Source: Chitinophagaceae bacterium
GTDB lineage: Bacteria; Bacteroidota; Bacteroidia; Chitinophagales; Chitinophagaceae
Reading direction: 5' to 3'
Assembly: GCA_016719815.1 (NCBI GenBank)
Contig: JADJYK010000025.1
Coordinates: 62,001 to 126,000 of the forward strand
DNA length: 64,000 nt
Both the position numbers and the translations under genes were made by a program. Shown one piece after another: positions 35,219 to 43,409 of the stretch (its first letter is position 1; every line of letters begins with the position of its first letter). Under the pieces are notes generated by a model. The model did no database searches. It had not been told where the DNA came from and saw only the letters and a list, made by a program, of their open reading frames with translations.

Positions 35219-35853
35219 TTACAGTTTCACTCTTGAGGCAATATTGTTTCGTATTACAAACAATACAATCAGCATACAGATGATGCAAAGTACCATCGCT
35301 ACGGGCAAATATTGAATACCATACTGTGCCTGAACCAGACCAAAAGAATAATTAATGATTGTATTGCCGGTTAATGCAATTACAAAAGCAATACTGAATG
35401 CTGTACCCGATAAGCGGGCATACAACTGGCCGATATACCCAAGTATTACAGGAAATCCGCCAGCCAGCCCGGCACCTGTAAGAATCAAAGCAATAAAAGC
35501 CACATTATAAGAGCTGGTGTTATACATAACAAGATTGCTGACGGCAATTAGTAATAAAGAAACGGTTAACACAACCAGCGATGAAAATTTTTTTAATAGT
35601 CTGCCAAGCAATAGTCTTGCAACCGTCAGTCCTACCAGCTGGAAAGACAAAGCATAAAGTGCCTTTTCAGGCGTAACGGCCAGTTTGTTCTGCAAAAAAG
35701 TGGTAGTCCAGTTATTGATAAGCAACTCCACGCCACTTTGAAAAAACAGGAAAAATCCTGTAAGCAACAAGGCTGGTTCTTTCAGCAGCTTTACACCTTC
35801 TGTAATCGGAAAACCGAGAGCTTGTTTGGGAGGAGGAAATGTGATAATGAAAA
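35219..35853 (-). CDS. MFS transporter, C-terminal part
   Basis: This is the second six-helix bundle: ALLLTGFFLFFQSGVELLINNWTTTF, LVGLTVARLLLGRLLKK, ALILTGAGLAGGFPVILGYIG and a final AMVLCIICMLIVLFVI. It joins the N-terminal half through FIITFPPPKQALGFPITEGVKLLKEP once one T is restored (A run 35850-35854 on the plus strand). It probably imports a sugar used by the neighbouring ROK kinase and SIS isomerase. Confidence 0.8.
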
Positions 35854-36378
35854 ATAGATAACAGGCAAAAGCATAAATAAACCAACTGCTGATAATATTG
35901 CCGGGTATTCAAATTGTTTTGATAATATTCCTAGCAATAATGGCATACCCAGTGCGCCGGCGCCAAATGAAACACCTAACAAGCTGAGGCTGGCTCCTTT
36001 ATTTTCGGTGCTGATGTCAGCCACAAGTGCACTGGTCCCGCCATTAATAATGCCCCCACCAAAACCAACAAAAAAAATACAGAGGTACAACACGGTAACC
36101 GATTTTGAAAATGCCAACCCTTCCAGTGCAATCACCGAAACAAGCACACTTATAATAAGCAGCAGCTTATAACCATACCGGTCAACAACAGGACCAAATA
36201 CTAATGAGCCAAGGAGTATGCCAACCGGAAGTATTGCGGCCAGCATACTTGCACTTAAGCCCTCTGTTTCAAATTTTGATTTTAATTCTGGCAGAATAGA
36301 CCCAAGCGTTATCAATGTCATTCCAAATAAAAAAAGCCCGATGCAGGCAGCAGCAAAAACACGGTTTTTATTGTACAT
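35854..36378 (-). CDS. MFS transporter, N-terminal part
   Basis: This is the first six-helix half of a major facilitator superfamily permease. LVFGPVVDRYGYKLLL is the motif A loop between helices 2 and 3, and GFGGGIINGGTSALVAD and SFGAGALGMPLLLG follow. The literal frame would run to 35791. It is 11 bp downstream of the ROK kinase gene. The whole protein is about 387 residues. Confidence 0.8.
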
Positions 36379-36389
36379 AGTGAAACTGG

Positions 36390-37337
36390 TTATTCATTAT
36401 TCAGCGCAAGGTAACCTGCACCATATATACCGGCATCTGCACCTAACGCAGGACCGGTAAACTCTACTTTGTTAATACTGATGGGCTGTGCCCATTTTTT
36501 TGATTCTTCATATATTTCAGGAAGGAATTGCAACGCAGGCCCAAATACACCACCCCCGAAAATAATTTTTTCAGGATTAAATAAACTCACCAGGTTAGCT
36601 GCAGCCATCCCCCAGTACCCAATGGCATTGTCAATAACCCGAACCGCTATCTCATCCTGCTGATGGTATGCCTCAATTATATGTTTGGCAGAAAGATCAG
36701 CAACAGTTGATAAAGCAGAGGCCTGCTGCTTTTCCATTCCGATAAATTCCTTTGCCACTTTAACAATTCCTTCGCCGGACGCATTATATTCAAAACAACC
36801 ACAGGAAATATATTTCTCATCGTATGGCTTGTCAAGTGCCATCCATCCGATGGCACCGCCAATATCATTTGCTCCACGCAAAGGTTTCCCATTTACCAGG
36901 ATACCCGCACCAATACCTGTACCCACTGACAGAAAGATTGCGTTATCGCAACCCTGTGCATTCCCTTTCCATCTCTCACCAAGAATGTAACAGGAGCGGT
37001 CACTGTCAATGTGCGCCGCTATGTTTTTTCCCGCAAGTACAGTTTCCAATTCTTTACGTAAAGGATAATTTTCCCACCCGGAGATATTTGGCGCCCACAC
37101 ATGACCGGTTTCTGCATGTGCAATACCGGGAACACAAATACCTAATGAACGAACAAGTATACTTTTTTCTTCGGCAAACCGTAAACATTGTACTACTTCT
37201 TCGGTAATTAGTTGTCCAACTTCGCCACCGGATTTTTTATTAAGTGTTACAGTATTAGAGTATATTTTCTCTCCCTCATTTGTGAATATAGCGGTCGCCA
37301 GTTTTGTTCCGCCCAGGTCGAGTGCAAGTACAGCCAT
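36390..37337 (-). CDS. ROK family sugar kinase
   Basis: A 315-residue protein that begins MAVLALDLGGTKLATAIF, with the ATP-binding DxGGT motif. GTGIGAGILVNG is a second ATP motif, and the zinc-site region appears as SCGCFEYNASG, consistent with a ROK kinase. No helix-turn-helix is present, so this is a kinase (glucose, fructose or N-acetylamino sugar) and not a ROK repressor. The start at 37337 is preferred over 37415, which adds unrelated residues. It is first in the ROK-MFS-SIS set. Confidence 0.85.
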   Translation of the reverse strand: MAVLALDLGGTKLATAIFTNEGEKIYSNTVTLNKKSGGEVGQLITEEVVQCLRFAEEKSILVRSLGICVPGIAHAETGHVWAPNISGWENYPLRKELETVLAGKNIAAHIDSDRSCYILGERWKGNAQGCDNAIFLSVGTGIGAGILVNGKPLRGANDIGGAIGWMALDKPYDEKYISCGCFEYNASGEGIVKVAKEFIGMEKQQASALSTVADLSAKHIIEAYHQQDEIAVRVIDNAIGYWGMAAANLVSLFNPEKIIFGGGVFGPALQFLPEIYEESKKWAQPISINKVEFTGPALGADAGIYGAGYLALNNE

Positions 37338-37480
37338 GTGAAGATTTGAACAGTTAAGGTAAGCAGAAATTGCATACTGTGTTATATTCAATATTTGAAA
37401 TGAACCAATAAGCATCCAGTACGAAATACGTTTAAAAATTCAATATCTTTTCAGCATTATTCAGCAATAAAGAACAGGCT

Positions 37481-39406
37481 ATGTATAAATTTTTGCTTGC
37501 TATTTTTCTTTTATCGCTTACCGGTTCTGCTAAAAAAGAAACAAATAACACATGGATACGCATCAACCGGCTTGGCTATACACCCAATAGTGTAAAAGTG
37601 GCTGTGTGGTGCAGCAAGGAAGAAAGGAAGATTAGTAATTGGGAATTGGTTAATGCAGGTACCGGCAATATCGTTGCTTCGGGCAAAGCAGGAAACTCAT
37701 TTGGTGCCTATGGCCCATTTAAACAAACATACAGGCTCAATTTTTCTTCTTTTACAAAACCGGGCCACTATTACTTGCAGGCAGGCGGCGTAAAATCGCC
37801 TGAGTTTGAGATTGGCGAACAGGTGTATAAAGGCGCCGCCGACTTTTGTCTTCGTTACATGCGGCAGCAACGAACAGCCTTCAACCCTTTTTTAAAAGAC
37901 AGTTGCCACACTCATGATGGTTATGTATTGTATGGCGAAAAAGCAGGTATTAAAGACAGCACCCGCATTGATGTGGTGGGTGGCTGGCATGACGCATCGG
38001 ATTATTTACAATATAGCACCACATCTGCTAATGCCACGTATCATTTACTAATGGCTTACCGTGACTTTCCCGGTGTGTTTGGCGATGAAAAACTGGCCAA
38101 TGGCCTTGAAGGAAAAAACGGGATGGCCGATGTGCTGGATGAGGCCAAATGGGGATTGGACTGGCTGCTGAAAATGCATCCGAGAGAGGACTGGATGTTT
38201 AACCAGATAGCCGACGACCGTGATCACATGGGCATGCGGATACCCGGGCAAGATACTTTTTACGGCAGAGGTTATGAGCGGCCGGTGTATTTTGTTAGCG
38301 GCGAACCGCAGCAGCGGGGAAAGTTCATGAATGCCACAACCGGCACCAGCTCAACAGCAGGGAAGTTTGCGAGTGCTTTTGCATTGGGTAATATGATTTT
38401 CAAAAATGAAAACAGCTACTCAGATTTGTTATGGGAAAAGGCCTCTTCTTCTCTAAAATATGCATTAAGAAAAAGTGGAGTAACGCAAACCGCCTCTGTT
38501 AAATCGCCATATATATATGCAGAAGCAAACTGGACTGATGATATGGAGTTAGCCTATGCGTCTTTTGGAAATAATTTAAAAAACAAATTTGAAAAATCAG
38601 AGAAAAAAAACTTTCCAATAGTTACGCCAGCTTGGCCATCTTATTCTCATTTGGCATATCGGTTTGCGACTAAAGAGCCTGTCACTCCTTGGCTCGGCAG
38701 CGATACTGCCAACCATTACCAATGGTATCCGTTTATCAATTTGGGTCATTACGAACTGGCAAAACAATTAACAGATAAAAGAAGAGACACCATCACCGGC
38801 TATTATAAAGAAGGCATCAACCGGGTATGGAACAAAGCAAAACAAAATGCCTTTTACCGTGGTGTTCCCTTCATCTGGTGCAGCAATAACCTCACCACTT
38901 CTTTCGCCATTCAATGCTATTGGTATAGAGAACTTACCGGTGACAAACAATTTTCTGAACTGGAGCAGGCTAATTTCGACTGGCTTTTCGGCTGCAATCC
39001 CTGGGGCACCAGCATGGTGTACGGGTTACCCGCATGGGGCGATACGCCGGTTGACCCGCATTCAGCATTCACCCATCTCAAAAACTATCCCATTGATGGG
39101 GGGCTGGTGGATGGCCCTGTGTATGGGAGCATCTACAAGGGGCTTATCGGCATACACCTGAAAGATGCGGATGAATACGAAACCTTCCAGAGCAACCTTG
39201 CTGTATATCATGATGACTATGGTGACTACAGCACCAACGAACCTACGATGGATGGAACCGCTTCTTTAATCTATCTGCTTGCTGCAAAGGAGGCGGCCTC
39301 CCTAAATCCCTCCGCAGGAGGGACTGTAAAAACTTCAAAGGATAAAAAATCTTACAGTCACGGGGCTATCATAAGAGGGGATTCTTTAAAAAAAAAATTT
39401 CATTAG
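37481..39406 (+). CDS. Glycoside hydrolase family 9, N-terminal part of a GH9-deacetylase protein
   Basis: Signal peptide (1-18), an Ig-like CelD_N domain (about 25-110: IRINRLGYTPNSVKVAVW), then a GH9 (alpha/alpha)6 domain. The catalytic Asp region is GGWHDASDY (about 166) and the acid Glu is in NEPTMDGTA (about 585). GH9 enzymes cleave beta-glucans such as cellulose or glucosamine-containing chains. The frame ends at 39406 only because a run of ten A (39388-39397) should be eleven. With one more A the protein continues straight into a polysaccharide-deacetylase domain. The region before this run encodes a linker over hairpin-forming DNA (39307-39359). Confidence 0.87.
   Translation: MYKFLLAIFLLSLTGSAKKETNNTWIRINRLGYTPNSVKVAVWCSKEERKISNWELVNAGTGNIVASGKAGNSFGAYGPFKQTYRLNFSSFTKPGHYYLQAGGVKSPEFEIGEQVYKGAADFCLRYMRQQRTAFNPFLKDSCHTHDGYVLYGEKAGIKDSTRIDVVGGWHDASDYLQYSTTSANATYHLLMAYRDFPGVFGDEKLANGLEGKNGMADVLDEAKWGLDWLLKMHPREDWMFNQIADDRDHMGMRIPGQDTFYGRGYERPVYFVSGEPQQRGKFMNATTGTSSTAGKFASAFALGNMIFKNENSYSDLLWEKASSSLKYALRKSGVTQTASVKSPYIYAEANWTDDMELAYASFGNNLKNKFEKSEKKNFPIVTPAWPSYSHLAYRFATKEPVTPWLGSDTANHYQWYPFINLGHYELAKQLTDKRRDTITGYYKEGINRVWNKAKQNAFYRGVPFIWCSNNLTTSFAIQCYWYRELTGDKQFSELEQANFDWLFGCNPWGTSMVYGLPAWGDTPVDPHSAFTHLKNYPIDGGLVDGPVYGSIYKGLIGIHLKDADEYETFQSNLAVYHDDYGDYSTNEPTMDGTASLIYLLAAKEAASLNPSAGGTVKTSKDKKSYSHGAIIRGDSLKKKFH
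39307..39359. repeat. Hairpin-forming repeat DNA within the GH9-deacetylase linker
   Basis: Two adjacent inverted repeats: TCCCTCC / GGAGGGA with a 3-base loop (39307-39323), and GACTGTAA / TTACAGTC (39322-39329 and 39352-39359). Both lie in the coding frame between the GH9 and deacetylase domains. The CCCTAAATCCCTCC sequence resembles intergenic dispersed repeats seen in Bacteroidota; that resemblance is from memory and was not searched. Confidence 0.5.
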
Positions 39407-40047
39407 TCTTTACCGGCCATGAATTTGCCGAAGGCGGAAACTTTATCGCCCAAACGCTGAAGCAATATAATATAAAAGCATCCTTCTTCTTTACGGGTGA
39501 TTTCTATAGAAACAAAAACTTTTCCCAAATAATCAAACAACTAAAAAAACAAGGGAATTACCTTGGCGCACATTCTGATAAACACCTGTTGTATTGCGAC
39601 TGGAGCAAAAGAGACAGCCTGCTGGTTACAAAGCAACAATTCGGTTTTGACCTTGGCGATAATTATGCCGCCATGGCAGTGCATAAAATCACCGGCCATC
39701 ATTCGCCTTACTTTCTGCCACCTTATGAATGGTACAACGATTCTATTGCCGCCTGGACAAAAAAACTAAAACTTCAGCTCATCAGCTATACGCCGGGCAC
39801 ACTCAGTCATGCTGATTACACCCGTGAAAGGGATAAGAACTTTCGCAGCAGCGAAACCATTTACCAATCTGTCATCAGTTACGAGAACTCAATGCCCTCT
39901 GGTCTGAACGGTTTTATCCTGCTGATGCACACAGGTGCCGGGTCGGAAAGAACAGATAAGTTTTATAGCCAACTGCCCAAATTGATAGATTATTTGAAAA
40001 CAAAAGGTTATCAGTTTCAACGCATTGATGAGTTGCTGGCAGAATAA
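39397..40047 (+). CDS. Polysaccharide deacetylase (CE4-like) domain, C-terminal part of the GH9 protein
   Basis: Read after the A run: ISLVFTGHEFAEGGNF, KASFFFTGDFYRN, GAHSDKHLLY (the HxxxH metal motif), FLPPYEWYND and a C-terminal GFILLMHTGAGSERTDKFY. This is the NodB/CE4 fold, which removes acetyl groups from N-acetylglucosamine-type polymers with a divalent metal. The position of the usual TFDDG reads FTGHE, so one expected Asp is missing. The reconstructed GH9-CE4 protein (37481-40047) has about 856 residues and could hydrolyse and deacetylate the same glycan. Confidence 0.78.
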   Translation: MSLVFTGHEFAEGGNFIAQTLKQYNIKASFFFTGDFYRNKNFSQIIKQLKKQGNYLGAHSDKHLLYCDWSKRDSLLVTKQQFGFDLGDNYAAMAVHKITGHHSPYFLPPYEWYNDSIAAWTKKLKLQLISYTPGTLSHADYTRERDKNFRSSETIYQSVISYENSMPSGLNGFILLMHTGAGSERTDKFYSQLPKLIDYLKTKGYQFQRIDELLAE

Positions 40048-40120
40048 AGGCAACAAAAGCAGGAAAAATTTTTTAACAGAAACTCCCGTTCACCCTTTAC
40101 AATTCACTATTCCCCTGTAT

Positions 40121-40128
40121 TATCTTTG
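40121..40128 (+). promoter_or_regulatory. Bacteroidota -7 promoter element, 4 bp before an ATG
   Basis: TATCTTTG matches TAnnTTTG. The start codon of the fatty-acid-hydroxylase-like gene follows after only GCGCC-like spacing (ATG at 40133). If transcription begins about 5-7 bp after the element, the mRNA would have no leader. Confidence 0.55.
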
Positions 40129-40132
40129 CGCC

Positions 40133-40807
40133 ATGCAATTCGAAAAAATCCATAATAAAGGCCAGGCCCGTTTGTTCAAGAACGATTTTCTTGAACTGCT
40201 TACTAAGGCAAACCCTTTGGTTATCTGGGGCATGTATATACCAATTCTTGGCTACATTATTTATCTCGCTGCAACAAAGTATAATTACAACACAGGTAAT
40301 ATTCTGCTGATTTTTTTTGCCGGTATGTTTTTCTGGACATTTTTTGAATACATAGCACACCGCTTTTTTTTTCATTTTGTGCCTAAAACGCCAATGGCCA
40401 CAAAAATTGTTTATACCCTTCACGGAAACCACCACCATTATCCCCGTGACAGACAGCGGCTGTTTATGCCGCCAGTGCCCAGCCTGATAATATCTTCGTC
40501 GTTGTTTGGGTTAATGTACCTTGCAATGGGTTCTTACGCCTTCATGTTCTTTCCCGGTTTTTTGATTGGCTACCTTATGTATGGTACCATGCATTACGCC
40601 ATTCATGCCTGGAACCCGCCTTTTAAATGGATGAAAGGACTATGGAGAAACCATCACCTGCATCACTATAAAAACGAACATATGGGTTTTGGAGTAAGTT
40701 CTACCTTGTGGGATTATGTTTTTGGCACCATGTTCAACCTGAAAGCAGAAAAAGAAGATAAGGAAAAAGTAAGGGAACTGATGTTTGAGAAAAAGCAGAA
40801 AGGATAA
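40133..40807 (+). CDS. Fatty acid hydroxylase / sterol desaturase superfamily protein
   Basis: A 224-residue membrane protein with four hydrophobic helices. Histidine boxes are in the order expected for the diiron hydroxylases: EYIAHRFFFH (about 77-86), HGNHHHYPRD (about 98-107), HYAIHAW (about 152) and HHLHHYKNEHMGFG (about 170-183). The superfamily uses a non-haem diiron centre and oxygen to hydroxylate or desaturate lipids. It resembles fatty acid 2-hydroxylases, whose products occur in sphingolipids made by some Bacteroidota. The start at 40133 is chosen over 40025, which would overlap the upstream gene. Confidence 0.83.
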   Translation: MQFEKIHNKGQARLFKNDFLELLTKANPLVIWGMYIPILGYIIYLAATKYNYNTGNILLIFFAGMFFWTFFEYIAHRFFFHFVPKTPMATKIVYTLHGNHHHYPRDRQRLFMPPVPSLIISSSLFGLMYLAMGSYAFMFFPGFLIGYLMYGTMHYAIHAWNPPFKWMKGLWRNHHLHHYKNEHMGFGVSSTLWDYVFGTMFNLKAEKEDKEKVRELMFEKKQKG

Positions 40808-40831
40808 TTCACATAATACCTATTTAAGAAA

Positions 40832-41110
40832 ATGAAATCAGCAAACATATTTTTTCTGATGGCCACCATGGCCATTTTTTTTGCCTGCAATACAAAAAAG
40901 AAAGATGCCCCCTCTTTTCTAACTGCAAAGGATGTGGTTCAGCTAAACCAGCTCATTTATAAAAACAACCTGGCAGATACTTTTGTAAAATATGCCCCGG
41001 AATATGAAGTCGTCTTTCAGCCACAGGCTGTTAACGGCAACTATGCGATAATTGCAAAAAAAGGTATATCCGGAACAATATGCACTGATTATCCGTGGCT
41101 CGGTAATTGA
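40832..41110 (+). CDS. Lipase class 3 family lipoprotein, N-terminal part
   Basis: A lipoprotein signal (MKSANIFFLMATMAIFFAC) is followed by a helical segment ending NYAIIAKK. A run of seven A at 41056-41062 has one base too many: six restore KKVYPEQYALIIRGS and join the next entry. This is the only lesion in the window explained by an extra base. The reconstructed gene is 40832-41852, about 340 residues. Confidence 0.7.
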   Translation: MKSANIFFLMATMAIFFACNTKKKDAPSFLTAKDVVQLNQLIYKNNLADTFVKYAPEYEVVFQPQAVNGNYAIIAKKGISGTICTDYPWLGN

Positions 41111-41852
41111 ATTCAGCAATGAAGGATTTCAAAATTTCTTTCTGCAGGATTTCAACATTTTTACCATGAAGGACTGGACCTATGCTGACACTGTGAAGAA
41201 GGCATACATCAGTCGTGGTACTTATATTGGCTTTAAAAACCTGCTGCAACTGAAAGATGTTGCAACTGGCTTATCGTTAAAAGAGTTTATAGAAAAGAAT
41301 ATTCCGGCAGAAGCCAGCATTGTTGTAACCGGCCACAGCCTTGGCGGTAATCTTGCTTACCCATTGGCAGGCTATTTAAAAAAGGATTTGCCCGCAAAAA
41401 GAAGAATTCAACTTATCACTTTTGGCGCACCGGCTGCCGGCAATGCCGCATTTGTTCAAGACCTGGAAGAAAAATTTCCTGATGCAGAACGCTTTGCTAT
41501 TGATAATGACATTGCGCCTATGTTTCCCGACCTGAAAGAAATCGGAAATATTTCTGCCAAAATGGGACTTGACAGTGTGCTGCATCTTGGTGACATAGTT
41601 GGTGGCGATATTGGAAAAAACATGAATGCCGGTAACCTGCTCAACATCGCATCAGAGATATTAGACAAGACAAACATACTTGACGAGTCAAGAAAATATG
41701 TGCAAAGCCAGAAACACCTGCGACCACTTGCGGGCAAAGACACTTCTTTTCCCAATGGTGCCGTTTCTGCCGAACTGCTTTTCAACCGGGCATATCAATT
41801 CCACAAGGTGGATATGTATGCAATAATGCTGGGGGGAAAAGCTTTAGAATAA
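41052..41852 (+). CDS. Lipase class 3 family protein, catalytic part
   Basis: YALIIRGSVIEFSNEGFQNFF is the class 3 lipase start, and VVTGHSLGGNLAYPLAGYL is the GHSLGG nucleophile elbow. An Asp in DNDIAPMFPDL and a His near the end (AYQFHKVDMY) complete a plausible Ser-Asp-His triad. Class 3 lipases act on triacylglycerols and other esters. It is likely anchored to the outer membrane through the N-terminal lipid and is cotranscribed with the fatty-acid-hydroxylase-like gene. Confidence 0.8.
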   Translation: MQKKVYPEQYALIIRGSVIEFSNEGFQNFFLQDFNIFTMKDWTYADTVKKAYISRGTYIGFKNLLQLKDVATGLSLKEFIEKNIPAEASIVVTGHSLGGNLAYPLAGYLKKDLPAKRRIQLITFGAPAAGNAAFVQDLEEKFPDAERFAIDNDIAPMFPDLKEIGNISAKMGLDSVLHLGDIVGGDIGKNMNAGNLLNIASEILDKTNILDESRKYVQSQKHLRPLAGKDTSFPNGAVSAELLFNRAYQFHKVDMYAIMLGGKALE

Positions 41853-41854
41853 GA

Positions 41855-42976
41855 CTAAAATATATACCTGTATGTCCGGTGAACTTTATCTTTTGTCGCA
41901 CCGGTGGCTTCGTGTATCGCCAGCATTTTTTGGTTAAAGTCGCCAACCCACGCCAGCTCCACACCTTTAATTGTTTTTCGGGGAACCACCTCCAGTTGAA
42001 GTTTACGGGTCAACGCCGATTCGATGCCATGGTTCTGGAATTTCTTTTTACATCCCATAATGATGATACGAATCCGGTCGATGGTGGTAGTTTGTTTATA
42101 CCAAAGAAATTTAAACTTGCCCAGCCAGTTCATTTTTCCGTGCAGGTGTTTTAATACCTGGTTAATGTCGGGCATACAGAGAACGAAACCGATAGGTTCA
42201 TCTTTATGATAAGCGAACCATATAATTTTTTCGTCCATCACCGGTTTCATTTGTCTGAATGTTTCTGAAATTGTTTCCAATTCAATTGGCGAAAACGAAT
42301 CGAAATCACTCCAGGCGTCGTTATATACTTCACGAAAGTCGGCGGCAAACTTGCTGAATTCTTTTTTGTTAAACTGCCGGAAAGAATAATCTGGTTTCTT
42401 CATCACCCAGTCGGCAATTTTGGTAAACCTGTCAGGAAAAGGTATTGTCAGATCCAGAAAGTTGGTAAGCTGGTCGTACTGTTTCCTGAACCCGTATGCC
42501 TCAAAAAGTTCCTGGTAGTAAGGCGGATTGTAATTCATTCCCATGCTAGGCGGCTTAAAGCCTTCCACCAGCAATCCCCAAAATTTATCATTCTCTCCAA
42601 AATTAATCGGGCCATCCATCGCCATCATTCCTTTCTCCTTCAACCAGCCTCTGGCAGTATCAAAAAGCAGGAAAGCGGCTTCTTTGTTGTTGATACATTC
42701 AAAAAAGCCAACACCGCCGGTGGGTTGCGATTGACTATGTGCCTTATGATTGTTGATAAAAGCTGCAATACGCCCAATACAGTTCCCCTTATCATCTTTC
42801 AAAAGCCAGCGGGTACACTCACCATGTGAAAAGAAATTGTTTCTTGACGGATCAAATACATCTTTAATTTCATTATCAAGCGGAGAAATCCAGTTGGGGT
42901 CATTTTTATAAATATCCCTTGGCAAATCCAAAAATTCTTTGGCAGCAGATATGTCGGTTACCGGCACAATATTCAT
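41855..42976 (-). CDS. GNAT-like N-acetyltransferase fold protein, unknown substrate
   Basis: A 373-residue protein of a Bacteroidota family often annotated as N-acetyltransferase. Conserved blocks are FLDLPRDIYKNDPNWISPL, NCIGRIAAFINNHKAH, GPINFGENDKFWGLLVEGF and MGMNYNPPYYQELFEAYGF. The second half repeats a GNAT-like arrangement (EPIGFVLCMPDIN). The role is not established. A TAGATTTG element lies only 4 bp upstream of the ATG. It converges on the lipase gene with 2 bp between the stops. Confidence 0.72.
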   Translation of the reverse strand: MNIVPVTDISAAKEFLDLPRDIYKNDPNWISPLDNEIKDVFDPSRNNFFSHGECTRWLLKDDKGNCIGRIAAFINNHKAHSQSQPTGGVGFFECINNKEAAFLLFDTARGWLKEKGMMAMDGPINFGENDKFWGLLVEGFKPPSMGMNYNPPYYQELFEAYGFRKQYDQLTNFLDLTIPFPDRFTKIADWVMKKPDYSFRQFNKKEFSKFAADFREVYNDAWSDFDSFSPIELETISETFRQMKPVMDEKIIWFAYHKDEPIGFVLCMPDINQVLKHLHGKMNWLGKFKFLWYKQTTTIDRIRIIIMGCKKKFQNHGIESALTRKLQLEVVPRKTIKGVELAWVGDFNQKMLAIHEATGATKDKVHRTYRYIF

Positions 42977-42980
42977 GGGA

Positions 42981-42988
42981 CAAATCTA
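42981..42988 (-). promoter_or_regulatory. Bacteroidota -7 promoter element, 4 bp before an ATG
   Basis: On the minus strand this reads TAGATTTG, followed by TCCC and the ATG of the GNAT-like gene. As at 40121 and 49450, the position suggests a leaderless transcript. Confidence 0.55.
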
Positions 42989-43085
42989 ATATAAAGCAGA
43001 CTGAACACTCAGAAATCCTGTGCTTTAGTTCAGTTTTTATAAAAAATTAGCAATTGAGTGACATTAAGTTTTTTTGAATTACGCA

Positions 43086-43409
43086 TTACCACTTTTCTTC
43101 ATCATTTGCACCTTTTTGCTGATTGAACATTTTGCGGCTTTCTATCTTTTGTAACTGCCGCTCTATGACAAGGTCCGCAATCAGCAGGGCAGCATCTGTA
43201 CCGGGATTTTTCGCAAGCATGTTCTTTAATTTGTTTTCATTTATATCAATCCTGTAAAGGAGAGAAAGAAGCTTATTAAAATCATTGGTAATAAGAGGGC
43301 TGATTTGCCCGGCTACTGCTTCTCTCAGTTTCTCATACGGAATGTTCTCTGGCAGAGAAATACCAAGGGTTTGATTTACAGCAGGAATCAACTCTGGATT
43401 CATATTCAA
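43086..43409 (-). CDS. Conserved hypothetical protein downstream of the TIGR02757 gene
   Basis: A 107-residue protein with predicted helices (LREAVAGQISPLI, FNKLLSLLYRIDINENKLKNML, AALLIADLVIERQLQKIESRK) and a polar C-terminus. No catalytic motif is seen. It overlaps the TIGR02757 gene by 4 bp, so they are translationally coupled. Its function is unknown. Confidence 0.65.
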   Translation of the reverse strand: MNMNPELIPAVNQTLGISLPENIPYEKLREAVAGQISPLITNDFNKLLSLLYRIDINENKLKNMLAKNPGTDAALLIADLVIERQLQKIESRKMFNQQKGANDEEKW

